A stretch of 64,000 nt of DNA from Azophilus sp965220425. GTDB lineage: Bacteria; Pseudomonadota; Gammaproteobacteria; Pseudomonadales; Azotimanducaceae. Location of the stretch: assembly GCA_965220425.1 (NCBI GenBank), contig OZ244830.1, positions 2,604,001 to 2,668,000 of the forward strand, written 5' to 3'. Made by a program: the position numbers and the translations under genes. The notes under the pieces are model-generated. The model was given only the letters and a program-made list of their open reading frames with translations, made no database searches and had not been told where the DNA came from. Position 1 is the stretch's first letter. Each line of letters opens with the position of its first letter. Shown piece after piece: positions 26,062-34,917 of this stretch.

Positions 26062-26538
26062 ATGCGCGCTAGGTGGTACCTTGTCGCCGGGCTGGTGATC
26101 GTGCTGGATCAGTGTACCAAGTGGCTGGTCGCCAGGACCCTGGGTTTGGGTGAGCAGGTCGAGTTCCTGCCGTTCTTCAGTTGGGTACTGTGGCACAACG
26201 ACGGTGCGGCTTTCTCGCTGATGTCCGGCCTGGGCGGTTGGCAGCGCTGGTTTTTCGTCGGGCTTGCGGCTGCGTTTGCGGTCTTCATCGTCTATGAACT
26301 GCGCCGGTTGCCGATTGGAGACTGGCTGCAAGGGCTGGCATACGGCCTCATTCTCGGAGGAGCATTGGGCAACATGGTAGACCGCTTGATGACAGGGTAT
26401 GTGGTCGACTTCGTGTTGTTGCATTGGCGTGACTACTACTTTCCCGCCTTCAACGTCGCCGATGCGGCCCTGTCCTGCGGCGCGGTGTTGTGGGTGGGTT
26501 GCATGATCCGCGACAGCCGTGCCGAAAGTGGGGCGTAG
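26062..26538 (+). CDS. lspA: Lipoprotein signal peptidase
   Basis: Aspartic protease that cleaves prolipoproteins in the inner membrane. 158 residues with four membrane segments. Catalytic Asp motifs are GGALGNMVDRL and FNVADAALSCG. ATG 26062 is preferred (MRARWYLVAGLVIVLDQCTK), with GGTGGGA just upstream. The gene end overlaps the start assigned to pilE. Confidence 0.95.
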   Translation: MRARWYLVAGLVIVLDQCTKWLVARTLGLGEQVEFLPFFSWVLWHNDGAAFSLMSGLGGWQRWFFVGLAAAFAVFIVYELRRLPIGDWLQGLAYGLILGGALGNMVDRLMTGYVVDFVLLHWRDYYFPAFNVADAALSCGAVLWVGCMIRDSRAESGA

Positions 26539-27013
26539 CTTCGGGTTTTGTTCCGGTTGTCGCGGCTCGGGGTTCAGCCTGATCGAGTTGATGGCGGCGC
26601 TGGCGATACTTGCGGTCATTGCGATGCTGGCCGTTCCGCTTTATACGAGTTACTCCGAACGCGCCTTTCGCACGGAGGCTCAGGGAGATCTGCTGGCCTG
26701 CGCCCTGGGCATGGAACGCTGGGCGGGCGCCGGGTTCACCTATGAGGGCGCTGCCGATACCGATGGCGACGGTTCGGGCGATGCGGACTCCGGCCCGGTT
26801 GCCGCGGCGATCTGCAAGGCCCGCTCGGTGAGCCGGGGCCGCTACGCCATCACGGTCGAAGCCAGTGGCGACACTTTCGAGCTGACCGCGCGTCCCGATC
26901 CCCAAGGGCCGATGGCGGCGGACGGTTTTCTGGAACTCGATGCCGCCGGAAACCGCCGCTGGGATCGTGACGGCAACGGGTCGATCGGCGCGGGTGAAGA
27001 CCGCTGGGAGTGA
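26519..27013 (+). CDS. pilE: Type IV pilin-like protein PilE
   Basis: Class III signal with prepilin peptidase site Gly-Phe (SGFSLIELMAALAILAVIAM), preceded by a short basic leader, then the N-terminal alpha helix with Glu5 of the mature protein. The C-terminal part has Cys residues (LLACALG, AAICKARS) and a Ca-binding-like DTDGDGSGDADSG. The GTG start at 26519 (or GTG 26528) overlaps lspA. First gene of a minor pilin operon. Confidence 0.82.
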   Translation: MPKVGRSFGFCSGCRGSGFSLIELMAALAILAVIAMLAVPLYTSYSERAFRTEAQGDLLACALGMERWAGAGFTYEGAADTDGDGSGDADSGPVAAAICKARSVSRGRYAITVEASGDTFELTARPDPQGPMAADGFLELDAAGNRRWDRDGNGSIGAGEDRWE

Positions 27014-27154
27014 TGTCCGGAGCTTCTGTGGCTGACTGCCGTCTCACAAGAGACAGGGTGAAATTCGCACAAGATTTCCGGTGTTGAGCGGATGGTACCT
27101 TCCGCGTTGCCGCCCCAAAATGACGCGACTACCGGTACGAGGCGTGTCTCTCCC

Positions 27155-27751
27155 ATGGTCCGAAGATTCCGAGTTCCGCGCCAGACGGTTGCCGGGCGCC
27201 GACGGGGGCCACGGGCGGCGCCGCGCCGGAAACGGCCGGCGGGTTTCTCTCTGGTTGAACTGCTTGTCGCCGTACTCGTGATGGGCGTTGGCGTGCTCGG
27301 CGTGACCGGCTTGCAGATGCTCGGCATGCAGACCAATCGTTCGGCGCTGTTTGGCATGCAGGCGGCGCAACTGGCCGATGACATGTTGGATCGCGTTCGC
27401 GCCAACTCGGGCGGCAGTGGTGGAGCGGCATCCTATGGCGGCCTGGCGTTGGGCGACCCGCCGCCCGCCCCTCGGGATTGCGGCGCGCGCGATTGCACCG
27501 GCGAGCAAATGGCGGTATTCGACCAGGCGGTCTGGAAATGCCGCCTGGGGGAGTTCGCGGAGAGTTCCGTCTGCGTCGAATTGGCCGATCGGGCCGGTAT
27601 GGGCGTCTTCGGGGAAGCTGTGGGGACGCCGGGTTTGCCGAGCGGCGATGGCGCGGTCGAAGTCGATTTGACGAGCGGACTGGTGCGGGTCAGCGTGCAG
27701 TGGCGCGACGGCGGCCGGATCCGTTCCATCGCCCTCCAGAGCCGGATCTGA
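27155..27751 (+). CDS. pilV: Type IV minor pilin PilV
   Basis: Prepilin signal GFSLVELLVAVLVMGVGVLGVTGLQML, followed by the QAAQLADDMLDRVRAN region typical of PilV. The leader before the cleavage site is long and basic (about 29 residues from ATG 27155; the frame is open further). Minor pilins prime pilus assembly with PilY1. The stop overlaps the pilW ATG (TGATG). Confidence 0.85.
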   Translation: MVRRFRVPRQTVAGRRRGPRAAPRRKRPAGFSLVELLVAVLVMGVGVLGVTGLQMLGMQTNRSALFGMQAAQLADDMLDRVRANSGGSGGAASYGGLALGDPPPAPRDCGARDCTGEQMAVFDQAVWKCRLGEFAESSVCVELADRAGMGVFGEAVGTPGLPSGDGAVEVDLTSGLVRVSVQWRDGGRIRSIALQSRI

Positions 27752-28833
27752 TGGCTGCCGGGAACGTCCCCGCGTGCCCGGGCGCCGGGGAGGGTAGGGT
27801 GGTTGGCGGTAGCGGTGTCCGGCCATGGTCCGGCACCGGTCGTGCCAGCCGCGGTTTTTCCCTTGTCGAGTTGATGCTGGCCCTGACCCTGGGGTTGATG
27901 GTGATCGCCGGAGCGGTACAGCTTTTCGCGGGCGCCAGGCAGAGCCATGCCTCGCTGCAAAGCGGGGCGCGGGTGCAGGAAAGCGGCCGCTATGCCCTGG
28001 CGTTCATGGAACATTCGGCCCGCAATGCCGGGTTTCTGGGCTGCAACGGCAGTCGCGGACGGATCGTCAATACGCTCAATGGCGATCTGGACGCGCTCTT
28101 TGAACTGAATGTCACCAGGGCCGTGGAGGCATTCGACAACGATGGTGGCGGTTCGGCTACTGCTTTTGCGGCCGCTGCCGGAATCGACCACGACCGGATC
28201 GTTCCCGGTACGGACATGGTTGCGTTTCGCCGGGTAGAGGCCCCGCTGCACCGCGTTTCGGCCCCGGTGGACCCGGATGGGAACCCCGTCGTAGAGGATC
28301 GGAAAACGTTCGACCTGGAAGCGGACGATTTCCTGCTCATTGGCGATTGCGAACAGTCGTCGTTGTTCCGGCTCACCGGGGTGATTCGCGGCGCCGGGCG
28401 CCTGACGCTGCTCCGCGGCCGGGGCGCGGGCGTCTTTGAGAACTCGCCCGCCAAGCCCTTGTCGGAGGCGGGCAAGGTCTATGGCCCGGCGGGCGAGGGG
28501 GGTGCGGCAACGGTCGGCCGCGTGGTGACCGAAACCTACTTCATCGCCCGGGGTAGAGGCGTCGACCACCGCGGAGAGCGCTCCAGGTCGCTGTGGCGGC
28601 GGGCCGGCACGGCAATGCCCGCCGAACTCGTCGAGGGGATTCATGACTTGCAGGTCTCGTTTGCGGTAGATACCCGACCGGGCGACGGCGTGGCCGCCAC
28701 CAGCCGTCATGTTGGCATTGACGAAATGCCTGCAGGCGGAATCATTCGTGCGATCCATGTGCGGATTGCCGCCGGCGACCCCGCCAACCTGCGCGCTTTC
28801 GGTCAGACCTTCAGTCTGCGCAATGCGGGCTAA
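27751..28833 (+). CDS. pilW: Type IV minor pilin PilW
   Basis: Start ATG 27751 overlaps the pilV stop. After a 29-residue leader come the cleavage site and helix GFSLVELMLALTLGLMVIAGAVQLF, then ESGRYALAFMEHSARNAGFLGC, characteristic of PilW. 360 residues, normal length. The TAA stop (28831-28833) coincides with the left end of a MITE-1 copy that separates it from pilX. Confidence 0.87.
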   Translation: MAAGNVPACPGAGEGRVVGGSGVRPWSGTGRASRGFSLVELMLALTLGLMVIAGAVQLFAGARQSHASLQSGARVQESGRYALAFMEHSARNAGFLGCNGSRGRIVNTLNGDLDALFELNVTRAVEAFDNDGGGSATAFAAAAGIDHDRIVPGTDMVAFRRVEAPLHRVSAPVDPDGNPVVEDRKTFDLEADDFLLIGDCEQSSLFRLTGVIRGAGRLTLLRGRGAGVFENSPAKPLSEAGKVYGPAGEGGAATVGRVVTETYFIARGRGVDHRGERSRSLWRRAGTAMPAELVEGIHDLQVSFAVDTRPGDGVAATSRHVGIDEMPAGGIIRAIHVRIAAGDPANLRAFGQTFSLRNAG

Positions 28834-29122
28834 CCCGCATATTGCACCAAGCCGCTTGTCGAGTTGAAGAATGACTTTTGATTTCGCTCGCCTTCATTGC
28901 ACTGTTCGGCGTTCTGTAGCGTTACAAACCGCGCTGGCCGCGCCCTCGCCGGGCTTTTGCCCGTATGCGCGCACATGCTCCCTACACCATAGGCGTGGCT
29001 ATGATTGTCGTTGTTATGCGAGGGGTGCCCCCTCGCGCTCCCCGGCCGAAGGCTCCCCCGAGCACGCGCCTACGGGCAAAATCCTGCGCGATCATCGCGG
29101 CCCTTGGTGCAATATGCGGGCT
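28831..29122. mobile_element. MITE-1 copy b, between pilW and pilX
   Basis: About 290 bp with the same inverted ends as the 4516 copy (CCCGCATATTGCACCAAG and complement). Inner arms GCCCGTATGCGCG and CGCGCCTACGGGC carry a change that keeps pairing relative to the 4516 copy (G-C to A-T). An extra segment with its own short palindrome (GCGAGGGGTGCCCCCTCGC) extends the loop. The left end is the pilW stop; the right end contains the ATG of pilX. Confidence 0.85.
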
Positions 29123-29653
29123 GGCGTCCGGCAACGGGGCGTTGCGCTCTTCGTCTGTCTGGCGCTGCTGCTGGTGCTCGGCATCGCCGGGGCTTCCGCG
29201 GTTCGCACGACCATCCTGGAAGAGCGGATGGCTCGCAACGCCGGTGATGCGCTTGTGGCTTTTCAGGCGGCGGAGGCGGCCTTGCGCGAAGGAGAAGCGT
29301 TCCTCACCGGCAGCGTCGACAGTGCCGAGCGTTTCACGGATACGGGGAATGACGGCCTGTGGACGCCCGCTGCCCCGGGCGAAGCGGAGCGTTGGACTCT
29401 TTCCGGAATCTGGGATTCCGGAAGCGGTCGGAGCAGGGCGGTGTCGAATCGCCTCGAGCTTGTCGCAGAGCAACCCCGCTTCATCATCGAATGGTTGGCG
29501 AGTCCGCGAACCGCCGCCAGTCCGCATCTAATCGAGGAATCCACGGCCAAGGTGGAGAAGCGCCTGGAGATTTTTCGAGTCACGGGACGGGGCGTCGGGC
29601 GCACGGACCATGTCAGGGCCATGGTTCAGAGCACGTACGGATTGCTGCTTTGA
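29114..29653 (+). CDS. pilX: Type IV minor pilin PilX
   Basis: Start ATG 29114 lies inside the right terminal repeat of the MITE-1 copy. The product begins MRAGVRQRGVALFVCLALLLVLGIAGASAVRTT, a PilX-type N-terminus (QRGxALxxxLxxLLxLxxxG), followed by EERMARNAGDALVAFQAAEAALREGE. 179 residues. The first four residues come from the element. The stop overlaps the TTG start of pilY1. Confidence 0.82.
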   Translation: MRAGVRQRGVALFVCLALLLVLGIAGASAVRTTILEERMARNAGDALVAFQAAEAALREGEAFLTGSVDSAERFTDTGNDGLWTPAAPGEAERWTLSGIWDSGSGRSRAVSNRLELVAEQPRFIIEWLASPRTAASPHLIEESTAKVEKRLEIFRVTGRGVGRTDHVRAMVQSTYGLLL

Positions 29654-31155
29654 GGATCGGCGGCAAGCTGGCGGTGTGCACCTGGACGATGCTTGCCGTC
29701 GCTTGGGGCCCGAGAGGAGAAACCGCTGCGCCCGTGGTGGAGGAGGTAAACGTCCGCGAGCACAGGGATGCTGCTGGCAAGTCGTGGCAACGAATCATGA
29801 TCGGCGGGCTTCCCGGTGGCGACGGGTATTTTGCGCGCAATATCGGGCATGGCGCTGACGGCGAGAACGCCGGCAACGATGCGCGGGCCGAACTCTGGAC
29901 TTTCACGGACGTTGACCTCGGCAAGGCTCATGGCCGGGCCCGCATCGCACTGAGTAATGTGGATGACGGCCGGGGCGCCAAGGAGTGGGCCGCAATTTTT
30001 GGAGGCGGGCATGACGACGCCCCGGGCGCGGCCAGGCTCTTCGTGCTGTTCATCGACCGGGGCATCGACGGCTGGGCGAGCGGCGGCTTCGTCAAGATAA
30101 CGGCCGGCGCCCCGGCGCCGCGGGACCATGACGGCCAACCGAACTTGCCCAATGCGCTCGGTGAACCGGCACTGCTGGACATCGACCTGAACGGTACCGC
30201 CGACCTGGCGTATGCCGGCGACATGCAGGGAAACCTGTTCCGTTTCGATATCTCCGACAGCGATCCATCGGCATGGCGGGCGGTGCGGTTGTTCCAGGCA
30301 ACCTATGGCGAGCCGGTGGAGAGGCTCCAGCCGATTACGCAACGGCCCTTCGCGGTGATGCACCCCGGGGACGGTGATTTTCTTGTGGTCTTTGGAACCG
30401 GCAGCGACCGCGCGGGCAACCAAGGGGCCAACACCGACATCCAGTCGATCTACGGTATCTGGGACCCCGGGGAATCCGATCCGGCTACGGCACGGCCCGG
30501 CGCCAGGGGCGAGCGCCTGGTCGGGCGGGCGCCGGTCAACGTGGTCGATGATTCCTCCGGGCAGTTCGAAACGCGCCGCGTACTCACGGGGGGACCCGTC
30601 AACTATGCCAGGGACACGCCCGGCCGCACCGGCGTCTACGGTTGGACCATCGATCTGGACATGCCGCGCGCCGAACGAACGCTTGACGGCAACCTGAACC
30701 CGGACTCTTGCGGACAGGCGCCACCCGGTCCCCAGTACCCGGGAGAGCGGGTCGTGGGCCGTCCGGTTCCACGCGGGAACGTGCTGTTCATGGCCACCGC
30801 CATTCCCGGCGATGTGCAAGTCTGTTCCGGTGCGCCGCCCGGGTCGGTTTTCGCCATTGACATGTTCACGGGCGCCAGCCCCGAGGGAGGGGTTCTCGAC
30901 CTGAATGACGACGGGCGCATCGATACGGGGGACCTTGTTCCGTTCGAAGGGCAATCGGCCGTCTCCGGCGTTGTTCTCGACGGCCGCGCCTTTTCCGGGA
31001 CGCTCGTGCAGCCGACGCTGGTCTCCAGCAGGGACGGGTCGGCGACGCTGACGGTCGGCGCAGGAGATGAGGGGCTGTCGCTCGGCGTTGGCGGGGCCGG
31101 GGCGGTCAGGACAGGACGCCGGTCCTGGCGCGAAATTTCGGACGCCACGCCCTGA
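29650..31155 (+). CDS. pilY1: PilY1-like pilus protein, short form
   Basis: TTG start at 29650 overlaps the pilX stop; a hydrophobic signal-like stretch follows (GGKLAVCTWTMLAVAWG). The body resembles the C-terminal PilC/PilY1 beta-propeller: LLDIDLNGTADLAYAGDMQGNLFRFD, VVFGTGSD, QSIYGIWDPG, GWTIDLD. A second Ca-binding-like loop reads DLNDDGRIDTGDL. At 501 residues it is about half of usual PilY1 and lacks the N-terminal von Willebrand-like part. This may be a minimal version or a deleted gene. Confidence 0.8.
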   Translation: MRIGGKLAVCTWTMLAVAWGPRGETAAPVVEEVNVREHRDAAGKSWQRIMIGGLPGGDGYFARNIGHGADGENAGNDARAELWTFTDVDLGKAHGRARIALSNVDDGRGAKEWAAIFGGGHDDAPGAARLFVLFIDRGIDGWASGGFVKITAGAPAPRDHDGQPNLPNALGEPALLDIDLNGTADLAYAGDMQGNLFRFDISDSDPSAWRAVRLFQATYGEPVERLQPITQRPFAVMHPGDGDFLVVFGTGSDRAGNQGANTDIQSIYGIWDPGESDPATARPGARGERLVGRAPVNVVDDSSGQFETRRVLTGGPVNYARDTPGRTGVYGWTIDLDMPRAERTLDGNLNPDSCGQAPPGPQYPGERVVGRPVPRGNVLFMATAIPGDVQVCSGAPPGSVFAIDMFTGASPEGGVLDLNDDGRIDTGDLVPFEGQSAVSGVVLDGRAFSGTLVQPTLVSSRDGSATLTVGAGDEGLSLGVGGAGAVRTGRRSWREISDATP

Positions 31156-31194
31156 ACTCCAGCGACCTTGCCCGCATCCTGGATTGCGGACATC

Positions 31195-32124
31195 ATGTCG
31201 CGCTTCATGGACATCTACGAGAATCTGGATCAGGCGGGCGGCACCCGATGCGTGCTCTGTATCGGCAACTTCGACGGCGTGCATCGGGGTCATCGCAAGC
31301 TGCTGGCCGTGGCGCGGTCGCTAGCGGATACGAGCGGCAATCCCCTCGGGGTGATGACCTTTGAACCTCATCCCAGGCGCCTGTTTCGCCCGGACGATCC
31401 ACCGTTCCGCATTACCCCGCCGCCGGTCGAACGGCGCCTGCTGGAATCCCTGGGCATCGATGTCCTGTTTTCGTTGCGATTCGACTGGGACTTCGCGAGC
31501 CAGTCGGCGGACGCCTTTATCGCCAATGTGCTGAACCACGGAATCCGGCCGTCGCATGTGGTGGTCGGCTACGACTTCCGGTTCGGCCAGTTGCGGGCGG
31601 GCGCGGCGGAGACGCTGCGCGAGGCGGGCTACGCCGTAACCGTTGTGGAGGAACTCGCGGACCGGGAGCACCGGGCGTATTCCTCGAGCCGCGTTCGCGT
31701 TGCGCTCCGGCACGGCGACCTGGAAACCGCCAACAGGCTGCTGGGTTGGGAATGGGAGGTGGAGGGTAAGGTCGTTGCGGGCAATCGGCGCGGCCACGCC
31801 TTGGGTTTTCCCACCGCGAACGTGGAACTCGGCGAGACCCTGCATCCGGCCTATGGAGTCTACGCGGCGTGGGCGCGGGTGCAGGAGGAAGAATCGTACC
31901 GTCCGGCAGCCACCAACATCGGCATCCGGCCGATGTTCGAATTGCCCGTGGGGCAGGTTGAAGCGCACATTCTGGATTTCGACCGGGACATCTACGGCGA
32001 ATCGCTGCAGGTGCGGCCGGTCAGGAGGATTCGCGGCGAAGCGCGCTATGCGAGCCTCGACGAGCTTGTCAGGCAGATGCGTGTCGATTGCAGGATAACC
32101 CGGCAACTGCTGGGCGTGCCCTGA
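31195..32124 (+). CDS. ribF: Bifunctional riboflavin kinase / FAD synthetase
   Basis: Makes FMN and FAD. The N-terminal FMN adenylyltransferase domain has CIGNFDGVHRGHRKLL and TFEPHPRRLF; the C-terminal kinase domain has GHALGFPTANVEL and GIRPMF. About 309 residues from ATG 31195 (an ATG at 31207 is also possible). In relatives ribF sits between murJ and ileS; here it follows the pil cluster. Confidence 0.96.
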   Translation: MSRFMDIYENLDQAGGTRCVLCIGNFDGVHRGHRKLLAVARSLADTSGNPLGVMTFEPHPRRLFRPDDPPFRITPPPVERRLLESLGIDVLFSLRFDWDFASQSADAFIANVLNHGIRPSHVVVGYDFRFGQLRAGAAETLREAGYAVTVVEELADREHRAYSSSRVRVALRHGDLETANRLLGWEWEVEGKVVAGNRRGHALGFPTANVELGETLHPAYGVYAAWARVQEEESYRPAATNIGIRPMFELPVGQVEAHILDFDRDIYGESLQVRPVRRIRGEARYASLDELVRQMRVDCRITRQLLGVP

Positions 32125-32434
32125 GCACCCTGGACCTCTCCAATCTGTACACCGCACCAGGCCACTGCTGCACAGGCATGACTATGCTTCCGGTCGCGAG
32201 CACGCCCACTCTCTTCCTGGAAGCAGGTGTTGTTCCTTTTGCGTCAGCGCCCCACTTCCCGGGGGTGGGTATCCCCATTTTGCGGTCTCCCATTTGCGGT
32301 CCATATGGACGGAGGAGAAGCCGGCGGCTCACACAACCAGGGCAGATTGCCCAACGCCCTTTCAGCGATCACCCATGGCGCGTCTGACACCGCCTGCCCG
32401 ATCCTTTCGATCGAACAGACACCGGGCGCAGTGC
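32125..32434. other. Intergenic stretch with MITE-1-like fragment
   Basis: No gene recognised. CTATGCTTCCGGTCGCGAGC (about 32182) matches the inside of the 4516 element, and TTGTTCCTTTTGCGTCAGCG (about 32228) resembles sequence after proB. The rest shows nothing I can name. Confidence 0.35.
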
Positions 32435-33340
32435 ATGGCGAACACGGTTAGCCACGACCAGAACTTCAAGAACCTGATTCTCGACTATCCGCGCGACGCG
32501 CTGGCGTTTTTCGCGGCCGAAGAAGCGCCCATGCCCGACGATTCGGTACGCATCATCCCGGCGCGACAGGAACAACTGCAGGAACGTCTCGGCAAACACT
32601 TCCGGGAGCTGGACGTGCCCCTGCTCGTGGAGTGGGCCGACGGTCGCCGAGAGGCGATCCTGTTCGCGCTGGAGGAAGAAACGGACTGGCGGCGCTTCTC
32701 GCCGCATCGGCTGGCGCTCTACTGCCTCGACCTCGCCGAGTTGTTTGAGACGGACCGCGTAGTGCCGGTGGCGATATTCTTGCGAGCCGCAGATCCCGTC
32801 CCCGCGTCGCTGACCCTGAGCACCGAGCGACGACCCTATCTGACGTTCGACTATCTGGCCTGCAAGCTCAAGTCGATACCCTCCGAACGCTGGCAGGACA
32901 GCGATAACCTCGTGGCGCGAGTCAACCTGCCGAACATGCGCAGCCCGCAGACCCGCAAGGTCGAGGTCTACGCGCAGGCGGTCCGTGGCTTGCTGGAACT
33001 GGAGCCCGACGGCGGCAAGCGGGCAAAATACCTGGAATTCATCGACATTTATGCCGGCCTCACCGACAATGAGTTCCGGCGCTATCAACGGCAGTATCCC
33101 GAGGAAAGTACCACCATGGCAGGAGTGATCCAAAGGGCCCGTGACGAAGGGATGCAGCAGGGCATGCAGCAGGGTCACGTCGAAGGGGAGCGCGCCGTCC
33201 TGGAACGGCAGCTCCGGCGGCGATTCGGTCTCCTTTCGCCCGAAATCGCCGAAAGGCTAAGCCAGGCGTCCACAGACGACCTGGAGTCCTGGGCCGAAAA
33301 CGTGCTCGACGCCGAAACGCTCGGCGACGTGTTCGACTAG
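32435..33340 (+). CDS. Rpn-family putative nuclease with DUF4351-like tail
   Basis: Starts at ATG 32435 (MANTVSHDQNFKNLILDYPRDALAFF), 301 residues. The PD-(D/E)XK-type core is suggested by LDVPLLVEWADGRREAILFALEEET, followed by YCLDLAELF. The tail has Met/Gln-rich repeats (EGMQQGMQQGHVEGERAVLERQL) and a short RRRFGLLSPEIAERLSQAS segment, as in DUF4351/Rpn proteins. Related proteins promote RecA-independent recombination or act in phage defence. It is flanked by non-coding, repeat-rich DNA. Confidence 0.65.
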   Translation: MANTVSHDQNFKNLILDYPRDALAFFAAEEAPMPDDSVRIIPARQEQLQERLGKHFRELDVPLLVEWADGRREAILFALEEETDWRRFSPHRLALYCLDLAELFETDRVVPVAIFLRAADPVPASLTLSTERRPYLTFDYLACKLKSIPSERWQDSDNLVARVNLPNMRSPQTRKVEVYAQAVRGLLELEPDGGKRAKYLEFIDIYAGLTDNEFRRYQRQYPEESTTMAGVIQRARDEGMQQGMQQGHVEGERAVLERQLRRRFGLLSPEIAERLSQASTDDLESWAENVLDAETLGDVFD

Positions 33341-33531
33341 AGCCGGCCTCCGCTACGGTCACCGGGGGTCCAGAGGACGGGGCGCCGACGCCCCCTGCGG
33401 CCGGAGCGCCCCCGCCGGTCGCAGACGCGACGCGCGCCAGCCACGGGACGGCGACGCCTCCTCCGGCCGTCTCCGGCGCCCTGCGGTCGAGGGCCGCGAG
33501 GTGTGAACGCCCGGCGGCCCGGCGAGGTAAG

Positions 33532-34482
33532 TCAGGAGCGGGCGGCCGCCGCGCGCAGGACCCATTTCCGGAACGCCGCGACCTCGTCGCGCCCGCGCGC
33601 GGCCGCGGTGGTGATCAGGCAGCAGCGCTCGACCGCCTCGGACGTGCGGCGGAAGAGCGGCACCAGGGCGCCCTGGCCCAGTTCCCGGGCGATCAGCCGG
33701 GGGCGGCCGACGGCGACGCCGAGGCCATCGACGGCGGCGTCGACGACCATGCTGTAGAGACGGAAGCCGGACGCCCCTGACAGGTCGGGCGCGGACTGCC
33801 CCTGGGCCGCGAACCAGTACGCCCAGTCGCCGTCCCAGCCGAGGTCGTAGAGCAGCGGCCAGCGTTCCAGTTCGGCGACCCGGCGCGGCCGGCCGCGCGC
33901 CTCGATCAGCGCCGGGCTGCACACCGGCACCAGGCGCTCCTCGAACAGCGTCTCCTCGCGCACCGTGTCCTCGCGCCGCGCCAGCGGCCGCGGGGCGGCG
34001 GTCTCGCCCGCGTAGGCGAGCCAGGCGTCGAAGTCGCGGCGGCGGGGATCGACGCCGCGGTGGTTGGTCTCGATCTCGACCGCGACGCCGGGATGCGCCG
34101 CGCGGAACGCGCCGAGGCGCGGGACGAGCCACTTCTCCGCCACCGCCTCGACCGAGACGATGCGCACCCGGCTGGGATCGCGGCGGTGCCGTTCGGCGGC
34201 GCCGTGGACATCGGCCAGGATGCGCTGCACGTCCTTGAGGAAGGAGCGCCCGCGCGGGTTGAGGCGCACGCCGCGCTGGCGGCGGTCGAACAGCGCCGCG
34301 TCGAGGTGGCGCTCCAGGGAGCGGATGCGGCTGCCGACGGCGGCGGCGGTGACGCCGAGCTCGCCGGCGGCGCGTGCAAAGCTCTGGTGGCGGGCGGCGG
34401 CCTCGAAGAAGCGCAGGCTGTCGAGGGGGGGCAGGTTCGGCACGTTTTCGATACCCGGAAGGATCCGATGGCAAAACGACAT
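33532..34482 (-). CDS. LysR-family transcriptional regulator (GcvA-like)
   Basis: N-terminal winged HTH (LPPLDSLRFFEAAARHQSFARAAGELGVTAAAVGSRIRSLE, in blocks) and a full periplasmic-binding-like effector domain (RIVSVEAVAEKWLVPRL ... GVAVEIETNHR ... DAWLAYAG). 316 residues. The start may be ATG 34482 or a GTG about 12 codons in. The local sequence is extremely GC-rich. It lies tandem with a truncated LysR gene and near the repeat-protein gene, which may be its target. Confidence 0.85.
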   Translation of the reverse strand: MSFCHRILPGIENVPNLPPLDSLRFFEAAARHQSFARAAGELGVTAAAVGSRIRSLERHLDAALFDRRQRGVRLNPRGRSFLKDVQRILADVHGAAERHRRDPSRVRIVSVEAVAEKWLVPRLGAFRAAHPGVAVEIETNHRGVDPRRRDFDAWLAYAGETAAPRPLARREDTVREETLFEERLVPVCSPALIEARGRPRRVAELERWPLLYDLGWDGDWAYWFAAQGQSAPDLSGASGFRLYSMVVDAAVDGLGVAVGRPRLIARELGQGALVPLFRRTSEAVERCCLITTAAARGRDEVAAFRKWVLRAAAARS

Positions 34483-34582
34483 TATGCCATCAGGGGGCCG
34501 GGCTGTGCAGGCGCTCCCCCGCGCCGGGCGAAGATTGCCGGGGGGGAGGCGGGGATCGCCGGCCCGGGCGTACGCTGCGGGT

Positions 34583-34894
34583 CTACCGCCCGCGGAAGCG
34601 GCGGCCGTCGCCGTGCAGCGCGGTGGTGTCGCGGAGTTCGGCCAGGATGCGCCGCACTTGGGCGTGGTAGGCGCGGCCGCGCCGGTTGAGGCGCACGCTG
34701 CGGGGTCGGCGCGTGAATAGCTCGGCGCCGAGGTGGTCCTCTATGGTGCGCACCCGGTGGGCAACGGCGGCGGCGGTGACGCCGAGCTCCTCGGCGGCGC
34801 GCAGGAAGCTCTGGCGGCGCGCGGCGGCCTCGAAGAAGCGCAGGGCGTCGAGGGGCGGAAGGGGCTCGACGGGGTAGGGGACGGGTGGTCGCAC
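34583..34894 (-). pseudogene. LysR-type regulator reduced to its HTH domain
   Basis: 103 residues from a GTG at 34894 preceded by AGGA. It carries the HTH of the LysR family (PPLDALRFFEAAARRQSF, RAAEELGVTAAAVAHRVRTIEDHL) and ends at GDGRRFRGR before any effector domain. It resembles the downstream full-length LysR and looks like a truncated paralogue. It could still act as a free DNA-binding domain. Confidence 0.65.
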
Positions 34895-34917
34895 GGCGTA
34901 TCCTGATCAAGTTCAGG

